Source of the DNA: Chitinophaga flava
GTDB lineage: Bacteria > Bacteroidota > Bacteroidia > Chitinophagales > Chitinophagaceae
Direction of reading: 5' to 3'
DNA: 64,000 nt
NCBI RefSeq assembly: GCF_003308995.1
Contig: NZ_QFFJ01000001.1
Location: forward strand, 434,001 to 498,000
How positions within the stretch are numbered: the stretch's first letter is position 1; every line of letters begins with the position of its first letter. This document shows, piece after piece, positions 24,701-29,311 of this stretch. A program made the translations under genes and the position numbers. A model generated the notes under the pieces. That model was not told the origin of the DNA and did not search any database. It saw nothing but the letters and a program-made list of their open reading frames with translations.

Positions 24701-26074
24701 GAGATCAAACTTGGAAGTATGGTGCTCCGGTCTTTCCGGGATTAACGATACATCCCCCAGCGTAATACTATTCGTTTTCTTTCCGTTCTGGAATACAAAC
24801 ATCACCTGAAACAAAGGATGGATGCCGTTATTTCGCTCTTTCACCACCGCATCCACTACTTTTTCAAAAGGCAGATCCTGATGATCAAATCCTTCCAACA
24901 CTGTATTTCTTACCTGTTGCAACAAAGCGGCGAAGGTGGTATCACGATCCAGGCTACTGCGTATTGCCAGTGTATTGATAAAAAAGCCAACCAGCGATTC
25001 AATCTCTCTTCGCCTTCTGCCCGCAACAGGGGTACCTACACAAATATCTTCCTGCCCGCTGTACCGATACAGTAGCACTTTTAATACTGATAACAAGACC
25101 ATGAACAAAGTAGTCCCTTGCTGTTGACTCAAACGGTTGGCAGCTGTGGTAAGCCCCTGGTCCAATACCAGGTCAAATACGGCGCCATTGGTACTTTGTA
25201 CAGCAGGTCTGGCGTAGTCAGTTGACAGGTTCAGTGGTTCGAGGCCCGACAGTTTCTTTTCCCAGTATTGTTGCAGTTCAGCCAATACTTTTCCGGAGAT
25301 ATATTCTCTTTGCCAGATAGCATAGTCCGCGTATTGTATGGGCAATGGAGATAATGAAGGAGTGCGACCTTCCGTATAAGCGCTGTAAAACTCAACCAGC
25401 TCTTTTACAATCACGGTATCTGACCAGCCATCAGACGCAATATGGTGCATCGTCAGTGCCAGTATATGATTATCTGCCGTAAGGCTCATTAATCCTGCAC
25501 GCAGCATATGATCTACAGAAAGATTAAAAGGCTGGTTAAGGAAATGGGTAATGGTTGCCTGCTGATTGTCTCCTGGGTTATTGATATTGAGCAGTTGCCA
25601 GTTATCCGGCGGAAGGATATGCTGATAAGCAATTCCATCTTCTTCCCGCACAACTGTTCTCAGTACTTCATGCCGATTGATGATATTTTGCAGCGCATAT
25701 TGCAAAGCGTCCCGGTTTATTTCCCCCTTCAGCTTTAATACCACCGGCACATGATAATGAACACTTCCTTCAAGCCGATCAATGAACCACAAACGTTCTT
25801 GTCCGTATGACAGCGGAATCCGGGCAATAATATTTCTGTTATAGGATGGTATGCTGTTTATTTCAGCGATACCTTCCTTCTTCAACCCATGACTTTTAAA
25901 AAATTCTATTATATGGGATTTATTATCTCTTAACTGTTTCAGATATTGTTCATCTATCTCCTTCTCCTCTGCTATGTGCACTCTCAGTTCATCATCAACA
26001 AGAGAAATATTTATACCAGCTTCTTCTCCTTCCTTTAATAATCTTAATATATGGGCCAGATTTAAATCAGACAT
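3047..26074 (-). CDS. Giant NRPS, seven modules plus thioesterase (modules 6-12)
   Basis: A 7,675-residue nonribosomal peptide synthetase. Order: TubC-type N-terminal docking domain (about 1-65), then seven C-A-T modules and a type I thioesterase (about 7446-7675). Phosphopantetheine serines are at 1081, 2159, 3197, 4264, 5315, 6356 and 7403. Condensation His-motifs begin at residues 210, 1291, 2340, 3382, 4450, 5498 and 6542. A-domain codes read Thr, Ser, Asp, Asn, basic, Asp, basic. There are no epimerization, methylation or cyclization domains. It is translated 42 bp after the stop of the first NRPS gene, so the two form one operon and one assembly line. The second C domain (module 7) is of a different class from the rest. 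Cytosolic. The Thr, Ser, Asp and Asn calls are firm because they match classical codes; the basic residues are not resolved. Confidence 0.97.
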   Translation of the reverse strand: MSDLNLAHILRLLKEGEEAGINISLVDDELRVHIAEEKEIDEQYLKQLRDNKSHIIEFFKSHGLKKEGIAEINSIPSYNRNIIARIPLSYGQERLWFIDRLEGSVHYHVPVVLKLKGEINRDALQYALQNIINRHEVLRTVVREEDGIAYQHILPPDNWQLLNINNPGDNQQATITHFLNQPFNLSVDHMLRAGLMSLTADNHILALTMHHIASDGWSDTVIVKELVEFYSAYTEGRTPSLSPLPIQYADYAIWQREYISGKVLAELQQYWEKKLSGLEPLNLSTDYARPAVQSTNGAVFDLVLDQGLTTAANRLSQQQGTTLFMVLLSVLKVLLYRYSGQEDICVGTPVAGRRRREIESLVGFFINTLAIRSSLDRDTTFAALLQQVRNTVLEGFDHQDLPFEKVVDAVVKERNNGIHPLFQVMFVFQNGKKTNSITLGDVSLIPERPEHHTSKFDLTFTIVEEKERLSLTVEYCTDLYQEDTIRRMATHYEQLLRSAVSKPEGKIDALPMLVPEEENLLLNVFSGNAAGYPKDKTIVDLFEAQVAQRPDAVAVVYEDQQLTYRQLNERANQIGHVLRSKGVREDTLVPVCINRSLEMITGMLGVLKAGAAYVPIDPLYPEDRIRYMLEDTKAAVVISNSNSSMVCKTVAGIETVIELDTDQELISAQPVHAVESVRSANHAAYVIYTSGSTGRPKGVVIEHVNVVRLFETDMPLYDFNENDVWSMFHSFCFDFSVWEMYGALFYGGRLVVVPREATQDTTLFAKLLLEQRVTVLNQTPSAFYVLQDYLTAHTDTVFVRYVIFGGEALNPARTKAWKGAYPACRLINMYGITETTVHVTYQELEAAHLDSSTSVIGKPIPTLYAYVLNSSRLLAPVGVPGELYIGGAGLAREYLNLPVLSAERFITNPFVAGERLYKTGDLARWLPDGTLEYLGRIDDQVKIRGFRIELGEIENVLQQSGLVSSSVVIAQTDVTGNKRLIGYVVPIGTFDKDAVQSWLKAHLPEYMVPAIWVPLEEIPLTSNGKVNKKALPNPDPGSMARAEFVAPRNESEVRLAAIWQELLGVERVGIHDNFFELGGDSIRVIRVVSKISQVFDKQVRVFDVYRANTIQDLAVLLDKQDVDSDHKTTLYKASVAALELLRDTLLPQLPDAGLIEDIYPMSDIERGMVYASMLNAGDALYHDQFVGRIPREFDAALLTKAFNLLTNRHSILRTAFRLDMDTQDMQVVYKSVDITVDYFDIPQEDQKDIKNIIQGYLEEERKKPFVFDKAPLWRVALFGLDTFNIMVFQFHHAILDGWSVASLNTELFQLCKRLLSEQEPVILSPLKSSYKDFILESMVSGNDNSSAAFWKQELDGYKRLDIFSKENGYYTFNRRYGNDFLLQLKEKTKQDNISLKALFLGAYLFSLNMLTYEEELTIGLVTNNRPVQEDGDKLLGCFLNTIPFRFETEKRVTTWKMYFENIEEKLIQLKEHDRLSLSEIAKVTKESAADKNPFFDAMFNFVNFHVYEALDKNILDGSAYETGVEAGTLDGYELTNTFLDCTISLTADVFSVSYTLRRALKSGKTPEELEAYFNSVLMHYLEHYNISVAESRILSVQEEAHLLQIAAGPSADYPQQETLVSLFAEQVLRTPDAVAVMYEEAAFTYRELDERSNQLGHYLRKLGVKADTLVPVCIDRSLDMMVALLGILKAGGAYVPVDPTYPAARISFTLKDTAAKILICSSALAPRMDGLADDVYMLTLDAHQDVITQEPVKALDIDIHPDNLAYVIYTSGSTGTPKGVMNAHRGIVNRLLWTQDYFGLDTSDVVLQKTTFCFDVSVWELFWPLITGARLVFAQPGGEKDGAYLSRTIERYGVTTIHFVPSMLQAFTENLTAGACAGLRRVLCSGEALQAGHIRSYRSKLKAPLYNLYGPTEAAIDVSCWHAADEIPVTELVPIGRPVANTRLYILDAAGNLAPAGVAGELHIGGVQVARGYLNREELTAQRFINSPFRTNERMYKTGDLARWLPDANIEYLGRIDEQVKIRGYRIELGEIENVLQQSGLVKQVVVLAKPDSTGNRQLVGYVVPEQTFSKEQVVQYLGKRLPEYMVPALWVVLETLPLTANGKADRKNLPDPELNIATTEYVAPRNETEQLLADIWQQLLGISLVGIYDNFFELGGHSLLGMRIVAALRQRKGIELSIKDLFSYPDIAGLAGFIRTDDSSTGLPAVTVAERPARIPLSYSQERLWFIDQLEGSLPYHIPAVLRLKGRLHRKALADALAAIVSRHEILRTVIRAEDGQPYQQVLEAGLWQLQIVTDYDNSLQEYIHSLIKAPFDLSADHMLRAHLIALNEDDYVLVVTQHHIASDAWSASIIVQELVALYSAYAEEHAPALPALPLQYADYAIWQRTYLSGVLDKKMEYWKDKLSGVSTLQLPVDYPRQLVQHSEGAEVTLSINTELTEELKRLSQQQGTTLFMTMLAAFKVLLYRYTHQTDVCVGTSTGARPYRELEGLIGFFVNTLALRSDLNDNPSFISLLQQVKTTTLGAYEHQEVPFEKIVEAVVKDRDASRSPLFQAMFVMQNTPDVPELHLDEVVLSGEPSGVESARFDITFFAEEKEGGLELSIVYRSQLFSEDRICRMAGHYEQLLQAVVRNPSQHIDHLPLLTTAEQYSLQILTGKQVPYAPDQTIVDMFAAVVARTPQATALVFEGKTLSYQELDQRSDRLAAYLHHHGVGANTLVPLFIERSADMVVGILGILKAGGAYVPVEQDYPQERISYILKDTAASVIVSSSTCRGLLPATTAQVIALDENLPVEAISSLPRPSAKQLLYVIYTSGSTGAPKGVMVTHRNLADYLAGLQAAVPITECQSFALLTGIATDLGNTVLYGSLAGGGELHLFSKAFINDSEKLHTYFESHRIDCIKVVPSYWKAVSAPDRLLLPEKLLIFGGEALETAVVDSIRATGNGRTIVNHYGPTETTIGKLLHVVNDHADYGTHIPIGTPFSNTRVYVLSPAMELCPAGIPGELYIGGDGVAAGYLHNETLTAQRFIDDPFQEGAKLYRTGDIVKYAPDGNILFIGRGDDQVKIRGYRVELGEIERTLNAYGTVEQGVVIVRGDAKTLVGYVTVTAAFDKEDLLSHLKTQLPDYMVPAQLVVMEQFPLLNNGKIDRRALPDPEAAGVATSTYAAPVTALETALAGIWSLLLEVPQVGLHDDFFALGGHSLLAIRLISAMRKQLSVEVTIADVFDYPTISQLAVQLDQRSGNVLMPAITRQERPRRIPLSYSQERLWFIDQLEGSIQYHIPSVLRLTGQLNREALAAALQELVNRHEVLRTVIAEEDGMAYQRILDANQWQLIITDDPKYGSPAALQDHIQSLITTPFDLSADHMLRAHLIVLGEEESVLVVVLHHIASDAWSTGIIVRELIMLYDVFTGVHSTAPAPLLLQYADYAIWQRAYLTGDLLGKKLEYWKNKLTGVGTLQLPVDYVRPATSQMRAAVSSFTLDASLSARIKTFSLERGITPFMTLLAVLKILLHRYSDQDDICVGTPVAGRMQEETEGLLGFFINTLALRSSLAGNPSFAGFLQQIKEMTLGAYEHQDVPFEKVVEAVVKERDTSRSPLFQVLFSLQNAPEVPALRLGEVTLTPEPGSLGAAQFDLIVSVEENKGQLNGSFVYSADLFHADTIDRMMAHFRALLEAAVTSPDKKIGSLNMLQPAETILLQKVFNDTMTVQPEGTMVALFAQQAAQTPPAAAVIFDTTTLTYKELDERSGQLARYLQGKGVKKGTLLPICVMPSVEMIVGILGIMKAGAAYVPIDPEFPPQRIQYILEDTGAGIVLSSSTCKQVLPALATGVILLDEDWQHISGYRAGNMAHNNAPSSSDLAYVIYTSGSTGKPKGVMISHGSLLNYLLNSKTRYINDDSNASGSYIHLTYTFDASLTAMFMPLIAGKKIVIGEKRAGEIFEDPQLWKHAPYDFIKLTPAHMPLLEVSMGNRPGVYLTNRLVLGGEALQWAHFRYLSEHAPDVEIINEYGPTEATVGCSTYRIYAKGDGEVHTKSISIGKPIDNVQLYITDRYNGRAPVGVAGEICIAGAGLAEGYLNRPELTAEKFVADPFSTVAGARMYRTGDLGRWLPDGNLEYLGRKDDQVKVRGYRIELGEIESILQSCALVDQCVVLAKADTADGHAPQSYSRLVAYILPHESFDREGILSWLEMHLPAYMVPAALVEIDQVPLTANGKVDKQALLLLDEGTVPVNAYTAPRNEQEQLLADIWKRLLELPQVGVYDNFFVLGGHSLLVVRLMSAIKKTMQVEIQIGEIFEHPTIAALAQLLEGRTTVSSSVALVSVERPSHIPLSYSQERLWFIDQLEGSTHYHIPAVLKLDGDLNVAGLAHALRTIVNRHEVLRTVIAQENNTAYQRILDKDQWNLEVINEPLYKTDDTALQQFITTLISTPFNLSSDHMLRAHLIVLGEQEYILAIVLHHIASDGWSTGIIVRELMELYSAYTYTREPQLPELAIQYADYAIWQRKYLSGAVLEKQLDYWKNKLTGVTALELPTDYTRPVLQSTRGNIFSFQVDGALSSGLRKLSLEQDTTLFMTLLAAFKVCLSRYSGQADICVGTPSAGRTREEAEGLIGFFINTLALRNHVDKTASFISFLKQVKENTVEAYAHQEIPFEKVVEAVVKERDISRTPLFQVMFELQNIPQTPRLKLGNVTLSEGPAEHTTSKFDLTFALRETPDGLEGHIEYCADLFAADTIDRMQTHFKRLLQAVVQNPGQRIDDLEMLDTIEKQLVLETFNATAYDYPKTQLITDLFEARVSQMPDAIALVLGDQQLTYRELDERSDQLAHYLQGQGLTAGNLVPLCTSRSFEMMIGMLGILKAGGAYVPVDPEYPAERIGLILRDCGEEGLVVTTGEHKHLIAGVNNNKQLICIDQLQEVLQHQPKTKVSSITSPEDLAYIIYTSGSTGKPKGVMVPHSAVVNMIHSRSRQFGITSDDKLLQFYNYCFDAAAEQIYLALASGATLVLIADEIRLDKQLFTQLLEQEGITHLDVTPGFLATLTPGKYGRLKRVVSGGEACSPQLAGSWATYIDFYNAYGPTETTVTATGYLFTRDYKLTDIVPIGKPLDNVKAYILDDSGHVLPVGVPGELYLGGVQVAKGYLNMPHLTAEKFVIDPFNDSPAKLYRTGDLCKWLPDGNIVYLGRKDEQVKVRGYRIELGEIESVLLETGLVKQGVVIADHQQGRADKRLIAYVVPEGIFDKEAIFAGLQSKLPDYMVPAVVVELASLPLTSNGKIDKKALPVIEADTLSEGYVAPRNEMEQMIADVWQEVLGIPRVGIHDNFFVLGGHSLLGMRVIAALGPEAGISVKSLFLHPTVAGLAAAARVVDSLPSVSAVAPEDRPVHIPLSYSQERLWFIDQLEGSVQYHIPAVLRLKGNLNRQALAYALQEIVNRHEVLRTFIRLEDGSPYQQIQEAGHWQLNEVAGEAYADVEVLHEYVRSLIETPFDMSADHMLRAHLVMLNEDEYVLVVILHHIASDAWSTGIIVRELVELYGAYIGSRAAALHPLSLQYADYSIWQRKHLSGAVLGKKLDYWKDKLTGVATLQLPADYVRPAIQSNKGANIRCQVDRVVADELKRLSQQQGTTLFMTMLAVFKVLLYRYSNQTDVCVGTSTAARPYRELEGLIGFFVNTLALRSDLSDNPSFISLLQQVKTTTVDAYAHQEVPLEKIVEAVVKDRDASRSPLFQVMFVMQNAPDVPELYLEDVVLSGEDFEHHTAKFDITFFIAEQEDGLELSIVYRSQLFSEDRIRRMAGHFEQLLQAVVRNPSQQIDHLTLLTAAEQQPLQILTGKKVPYATDQTIVDMFAAAVARTPQAAALVFEGRTLSYQELDERSDRLAAYLHHHGVGANTLVPLFIERGSDMVVGILGILKAGGAYVPIEQDYPQERISYILKDTAATIIVSSNACHGLLPATTAQVVILDEDLPVETIPSLPRPSAEQLLYVIYTSGSTGAPKGVMVTHRNLADYLAGLQAAVPIAGCQSFALLTGIATDLGNTVLYGSLAGGGKLHLFSKAFINDSEKLHAYFESHRIDCIKVVPSYWKAVSAPDRLLLPEKLLIFGGEALETAVVDSIRATGNGRTIVNHYGPTETTIGKLLHVVNDYAAYGTHIPIGTPFSNTRVYVLSPAMELCPAGVPGELYIGGDGVAAGYLHNETLTAQRFIDDPFQEGAKLYRTGDIVRYAPDGNILFIGRGDDQVKIRGYRVELGEIERTLNAYGTVEQGVVIVRGDAKTLVGYVTVTDTFDKEDLLSHLKTQLPDYMVPAQLVVMEQFPLLNNGKIDRRALPDPETAGVAASTYAAPVTALETALAGIWSLLLEVPQVGLHDDFFALGGHSLLAIRLISAMRKQLSVEVTIADVFDYPTISQLAVQLGQRSDSTVMPAVIPEKRPDHIPLSYSQERLWFIDQLEGTVPYHIPAVLNLKGHLNSDALEYALRTIVNRHEVLRTVIVQEEGVPFQEVKPLDQWKLVITDHSQHRDNTVALTAYIKTLTSAPFNLSTDHKLRAQLIVLGEEEHVLVVTLHHIASDGWSTGIIVRELMELYSAFTEARLAQLVELPVQYADYAIWQRKYLSGTVLDKKLDYWKRKLADTAILPLPYDRPRTATTTKRGASRSFFLGLDLQEQLKALSQQQGVTMYMTLLTALKVLLYRYTGEEDICIGSPTAGRTQQEIEGLIGFFINTLALRSELKDDLSFVTLLHQVKQTTLEAYAHQEVPFEKVVEAVVTTRDLTRHPLFQVMFVWQNTPDAPALRLGEVELSSMHLEHPVAQLDLTFSMRESEEGLYGNIEYFADLFSEDTIAQLISHYEALLRAVVRSAEERISTLRLLSKEEEHILLTTFNAHVDIYPEDKTINALFAEQAALYPGVPAVVAGGQTLTYNELEQRSNQLAHYLQHIGVTSETYVGICIERSVEMIVSILGILKAGAAYVPVDPDYPEERISYMLSDTGAKIVLSSRASKHAVENIAGIIILLDEGRIADFPVTAPVHTVPSTAAAYVIFTSGSTGKPKGVIARHRGVVNLIHCQSKAFHIMPEERVLMTSDYCFDASVEQLFFALLNGGTLVLPDKEILADMRLFEQFLDEQRISHLEASPGLISNITAGKYSALKRILSGGEACRSELAERWSNYVDFYNIYGPTEASISALIYQYTANRSYPTGALPIGKPLANVRVYILDNDGHPVPVGVKGELYIGGAGVTAGYLNNPELTAARFINDPFTNEPGAKMYRSGDTGKWLPDGNILYLGRVDEQVKVRGYRIELGEIERVLQRSNLVKQAVVILRTAAGGDKQLLGYVVPEGIFNREELLAYLRTLLPAYMIPLLIELESLPLTVNGKVDKKKLPAPTGAVLSQHSYTAPRNDTEQGLADIWSTLLDIERVGINDNFFELGGHSLKTMSAIAKINKHFQTTLSPADIFRYPVLKDLAAVLLTREQDDLLVSRHVALLNSSMEKGVMMFPPAYAQGIVYGGLARSVASHSMYSFGYIDDADRLKKYVDLITRLQKTGPYILMGYSIGGNLAFEVAKALTAAGYHVSALILIDSVRIIRKAEDEGISKEELEKIMTDVLTQQLSGVEEELKAGMVDEAYAYSQYHNRMVNDGIIDADIYLLKSGEKRADAVYRWDDATTGTLRIYEGLGKHEKMITEPENLELNAAIIKGILEQLSKC
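3740..6859 (-). other. NRPS module 12: C-A-T, basic residue
   Basis: C domain is of the L-L class with HHIASDGWS from residue 6542. The A-domain code reads D-A-E-E-L-G-I-I-S-K; two glutamates in the pocket point to Lys, Orn or Arg, without a firm choice. Carrier serine is 7403 (GGHS). It is closely related to module 3 of the other protein, code D-A-E-E-V-G-I-I-S-K, so residues 3 and 12 are probably the same amino acid. Confidence 0.8.
4030..8650 (-). repeat. Large direct repeat, copy in modules 11-12 (A-T-C-A)
   Basis: The stretch covering A11-T11-C12-A12 matches 34150-38720 (A2-T2-C3-A3) over its length, visible as long shared runs in the A domains and in the C-domain segment near 5810-5940 against 35930-36060. 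Both encode Asp followed by a basic residue. Borders are approximate. Confidence 0.75.
6860..9988 (-). other. NRPS module 11: C-A-T, Asp
   Basis: Code D-L-T-K-I-G-H-I-G-K, one conservative change from the Asp code D-L-T-K-V-G-H-I-G-K of the surfactin line. The C domain has HHIASDAWS (Ala instead of the usual Gly) from residue 5498. Carrier serine is 6356. Near-duplicate of module 8 over C, A and T at DNA level. Confidence 0.85.
6900..9300 (-). repeat. Near-identical module repeat, module 11 copy
   Basis: Matches 16380-18800 through most of C, A and T. Near the A-domain middle (about 7735-7980 against 17215-17460) only scattered third-position changes are seen and identical runs exceed 50 bases. 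Likely a recent internal duplication or gene conversion. Confidence 0.85.
9989..13135 (-). other. NRPS module 10: C-A-T, basic residue
   Basis: Code D-A-E-D-V-G-A-V-T-K. The acidic pair at the second and third variable positions suits a basic side chain (Lys, Orn or Arg), but the code differs from modules 3 and 12, so it may select a different basic amino acid. C domain HHIASDGWS from residue 4450; carrier serine 5315. Confidence 0.75.
13136..16336 (-). other. NRPS module 9: C-A-T, Asn
   Basis: Code D-A-T-K-V-G-E-V-G-K. Glu at the seventh position in place of His separates Asn codes from Asp codes, and this one is one of the usual Asn forms. C domain has HHIASDAWS from residue 3382; carrier serine 4264. 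The A domain is not a copy of the Asp domains, so Asn was acquired separately. Confidence 0.8.
16337..19450 (-). other. NRPS module 8: C-A-T, Asp
   Basis: Code D-L-T-K-I-G-H-I-G-K, Asp. The C domain carries QHHIASDAWS (motif from residue 2340). Carrier serine 3197. DNA runs of more than 50 identical bases are shared with module 11. Confidence 0.85.
16380..18800 (-). repeat. Near-identical module repeat, module 8 copy
   Basis: Partner of 6900-9300; both load Asp and both C domains carry the HHIASDAWS variant. A-T part also matches 37030-38720. Confidence 0.85.
19451..22639 (-). other. NRPS module 7: modifying-type C, A for Ser, T
   Basis: The C domain (about 1150-1595) starts IEDIYPMSDIERGMVY and has HHAILDGWS at 1291, unlike the SYSQERLWFIDQLEG start of every L-L type C domain here. 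It resembles the class of condensation domains that act on a modified upstream residue. The upstream carrier holds Thr, so it may dehydrate Thr6 to dehydrobutyrine before joining it to Ser7. The A code D-V-W-H-L-S-L-I-D-K is a classical Ser code. Carrier serine 2159. Confidence 0.8.
22640..25879 (-). other. NRPS module 6: C-A-T, Thr
   Basis: Code D-F-W-N-I-G-M-V-H-K is exactly the classical Thr code. C domain HHIASDGWS from residue 210 receives the pentapeptide from the other protein. The carrier (Ser1081) has LGGDSI, the form seen here otherwise only on carriers followed by an epimerization domain, although no such domain follows; the next domain is the unusual C domain of module 7. Confidence 0.9.
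25880..26074 (-). other. TubC-type N-terminal docking domain
   Basis: The first 65 residues (MSDLNLAHILRLLKEGEEAG and onward) have the small alpha-beta-alpha plan of TubC docking domains: an N-terminal helix, a short beta hairpin around ISLVDDELRVH, and a closing helix rich in Lys and Glu. Such domains bind a short C-terminal tail of the upstream synthetase, here presumably the last residues of the first NRPS (EKGKTIVL), and so fix the order of the two proteins. Confidence 0.75.
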
Positions 26075-26116
26075 ATAAAATGGTTTAATGAATTAAATTT
26101 TAAGCAATGGTTGTTA

Positions 26117-29100
26117 TCACAGCACGATTGTTTTTCCTTTTTCCACTGTGGACATGGGTTTACTTTGATTCAATAAGATATAACCTGCGAGCAGTTCAAC
26201 AGTAGAAAGCTCAAAGAATGTTCTGACGGCTATTTTCATCCGGAACTCATCCTGTACCGCAGCATCCAGCCGCATTATCAGCAGGGAGTTCATACCCAGT
26301 TCAAACAGATTATCGTGTATCCCTACCCGTTCTATCTGTAGTAGCTGAGCACAGATATTTGCCAGTGTTTGTTCCGTTTCATTGCGGGGAGCCACGTACT
26401 GGTCTGCCATCCACTCATTGACATCAGGGTCCGGGAGTGCTTTTTTATCGACTTTTCCGTGAGCGGTTAATGGCAGCTGTTTCATTTCCACGATCAGAGA
26501 TGGAATCATATGAGCCGGCAGCTTCTCTTTCAGGTAATGACCAATTGTTTCTCTGCTGAATGTTGCGGTTGGTACTACATAGGCGATCAGCCGTTTATTT
26601 CCCTGCTTGTCCGCTTTGGCAATTACGGTACATTGGTTCACCTCTTCGGATGATTGTAATATGTTTTCTATTTCACCCAACTCTATACGGTAGCCGCGAA
26701 TCTTCACCTGTTCGTCGGTACGGCCCAGATAAACAACTGTGCCATCGGGTAGCCATTTGCCCAGGTCGCCGGTTCTGTACATCCGGTTGCCCTCACGGAA
26801 AGGATCAGCAACAAACTTTGCTGCTGTGAGATCCGGGCGGTTCAGATATCCGCGACCTACGCCGATACCTGACACGCAGATCTCGCCTGTAACGCCCCAG
26901 GGGCATAAACGGCCATCCTGATCGATCACATAGATGTGTAAATTCTGTACAGGTTTTCCCACCGGAATCAGGTTGCCTTCAGGTGCACTATACATAAAGT
27001 GCAGAGTAATATCATCTGAAGCCTCCGTTGGGCCATAGGCGTTTACCACAGGAATCTTTCCGAAATCCTTATGACTGAACCACTGTTCCAGCAACGGCCT
27101 GTTTACCGCCTCACCTGTTACCAGCAGATACTGTAAACATTTTAAGGTTACACCCGTTTCTGCATCCAATACAGCAGAGAGATAAGAAGGTACCAGTTCC
27201 AGAATACTGATGCGGTCCACCTCTGCCTGTTTAATCAGGGCAGATGGTTGTAACACCAGTTCTTCCCCATAAATAACAGTACGGCCGCCGCATAATAAAG
27301 CAGTGGTCATCTGCCATACAGAAATATCAAACGTATAAGTTGCTGTAAAGGCCAATGCAGCCGTGCTATCCATTTTCAGTTCACTGATCATCGCCAGACT
27401 ATGATTCAACAACCCAGCATGTTCCACCATGGTGCCTTTAGGCTTACCAGTAGAACCAGAGGTATAGATGGCATAAGCCAGATCGCCGGGAGCGGTAATC
27501 TTCACCGGAGAAGTGACAGGCTGATCTCTCAATACTTCCGGGTTATCCAGGCGGACAACCAATGCATTACCTGTACTACTGATATCTTTATTACAGATCA
27601 TCACTTTTGCACCTGTATCTTCCAGCATAAAGCTGATACGTTCTTCCGGATAGCCGGGATCTATAGGCACGTAAGCACCACCAGCCTTCCATATACCGAG
27701 CACGCTCACAATCATATCAAACCCTTTATTCATGCAGATAGCCACGATATTATCTTTGGTAACACCAACGCTACGCAGGTAATGGGCAAGTTGATTGGCT
27801 TGTTTATTCAGCTCGCGGTAAGACAGTGTATTGTTGTTATATAACACCGCCACTGCATCAGGAGACTTTAACACATACTCCTCAAATACGTCCATTACAG
27901 TTAGCTGTTCCGGATAATGTACTACAGGTCCGGAGAACGTATTCAACAACAAAGAACGCTCTGTACCCGTGAGCAGATCAATATCACCCAGCCTCACTTT
28001 TTCCGTGCCTACCAACTGTTGCAGCACTTCCCTGAAGTGGCCGCTCAGCTGCGTTACATAAACCTCTTCCAGCAAATCCTTATTATAACTGAATGTAACA
28101 TTGGTTTCCCGTGAAGAGGAGATAGTAATATTTAAAGGATAGTTGGTTTGTTCTTTTAATCCGAGGTTGGAGAGTTTTAACTTCCATTGTTTACCGGCAA
28201 TCACTTCGCTTACCGGATAGTTCTCAAATATCAGCAGACTATCAAACAAATCGCCGCTTACGCCGGTCCAGGTTTGAATTTTACCCAAAGCGGTATGTTC
28301 ATAATCGCGGGAAGCAATCTGGCTGAGCTGTATATCTTTCAGCCATTGTGTAATATCCTTATCAGCGTCTATCTGCTGATGTAAAGGAAGTGTATTGATG
28401 TAGATGCCCACCCTTTGTTCTACATCCGGCAAATCGCCCGGACGGCCGGATACGGTAACTCCAAAGGTAACATCCTTGTTTCCGGTATACACATGCAGGA
28501 TAAATGCCCATACACCTTGCATGACGGTGTTAACAGTCAGACCGTGATGTTGCGCATAGTTCTCCAAATCCTTATGTAGTGAGGCATCCAGGCGCAGCTT
28601 AATATCTTCGTAGGTGCCTCCTCCTCTTGTACGTTCTGTTTCACCGGCAGCGATAAATGGCAATAAACTTCCTGTTTCCACCTCTTTCATATACTCCCGC
28701 CAGTAAGCTTCTTCCTTCCATTTATCTTTATTGCCGATATAGCGTATATAGTCTTCGTAGCGATCTTCTGTGAAAGCCGGCTGTGGCCTGCCTTCTGACA
28801 AGGCTTCGTAGCTCTCCAGCAACTCTTCCAATACTACAGGCAATGACCAGCCATCCAGTAAAATATGGTGGAAGCTCCATAACATACGGTAGCGATGCGC
28901 TCCGGTCCGGAATAGTGTGATGCGCATAAGTGGCACTGATGTAAAGTCAAAGCCCAATGCTCTGTCTTTATCCAGATACTCTGCTATAGCGGTTTCCTGT
29001 CTGTCAGTATCCATCTCCCGGTAGTCCAGTATCTCAAATGGAATTTTTGCTTTTTCGTATACACATTGAACCGGAATACCCAATGACTGATAGTCGAAGG

Positions 29101-29311
29101 CGGTGCGAAGGATGCTATGACGTTTCAATAAATAATTCCAGCTTTGTTCCAGCCAACCAACATTACCCCCTTCAATATCGCAGGTAAACTGTTCTATATA
29201 AGCTTTACTGCCATCATCGTACAATCCGTGGAAAAGCATTCCCTCCTGTAAACCGCTGAGCGGATAAACAGTGCTGAGCTGCAGGACACTGGCGGCAGCC
29301 TTTGCCGCTAA
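26117..29311 (-). other. NRPS module 5: C-A-T, acid-rich code (perhaps Dab)
   Basis: D-L type C domain (HHILLDGWS at 5268) accepts the epimerized tetrapeptide. A code D-I-W-E-L-T-A-D-D-K, identical to module 4. Four acidic positions suggest a short diamine such as 2,4-diaminobutyrate; I recall similar codes from Dab modules of Pseudomonas but could not check. The ATP-binding core motif reads YAIYTSGSTG. Carrier Ser6129 lies in LGMNSL. Confidence 0.7.

Noticed and set aside
3047..26074. Many plus-strand open frames of 60-235 codons opposite the NRPS genes
   Set aside because: They have poor composition, no domains, and repeat in the same place in each module, as expected for shadows of conserved coding sequence.
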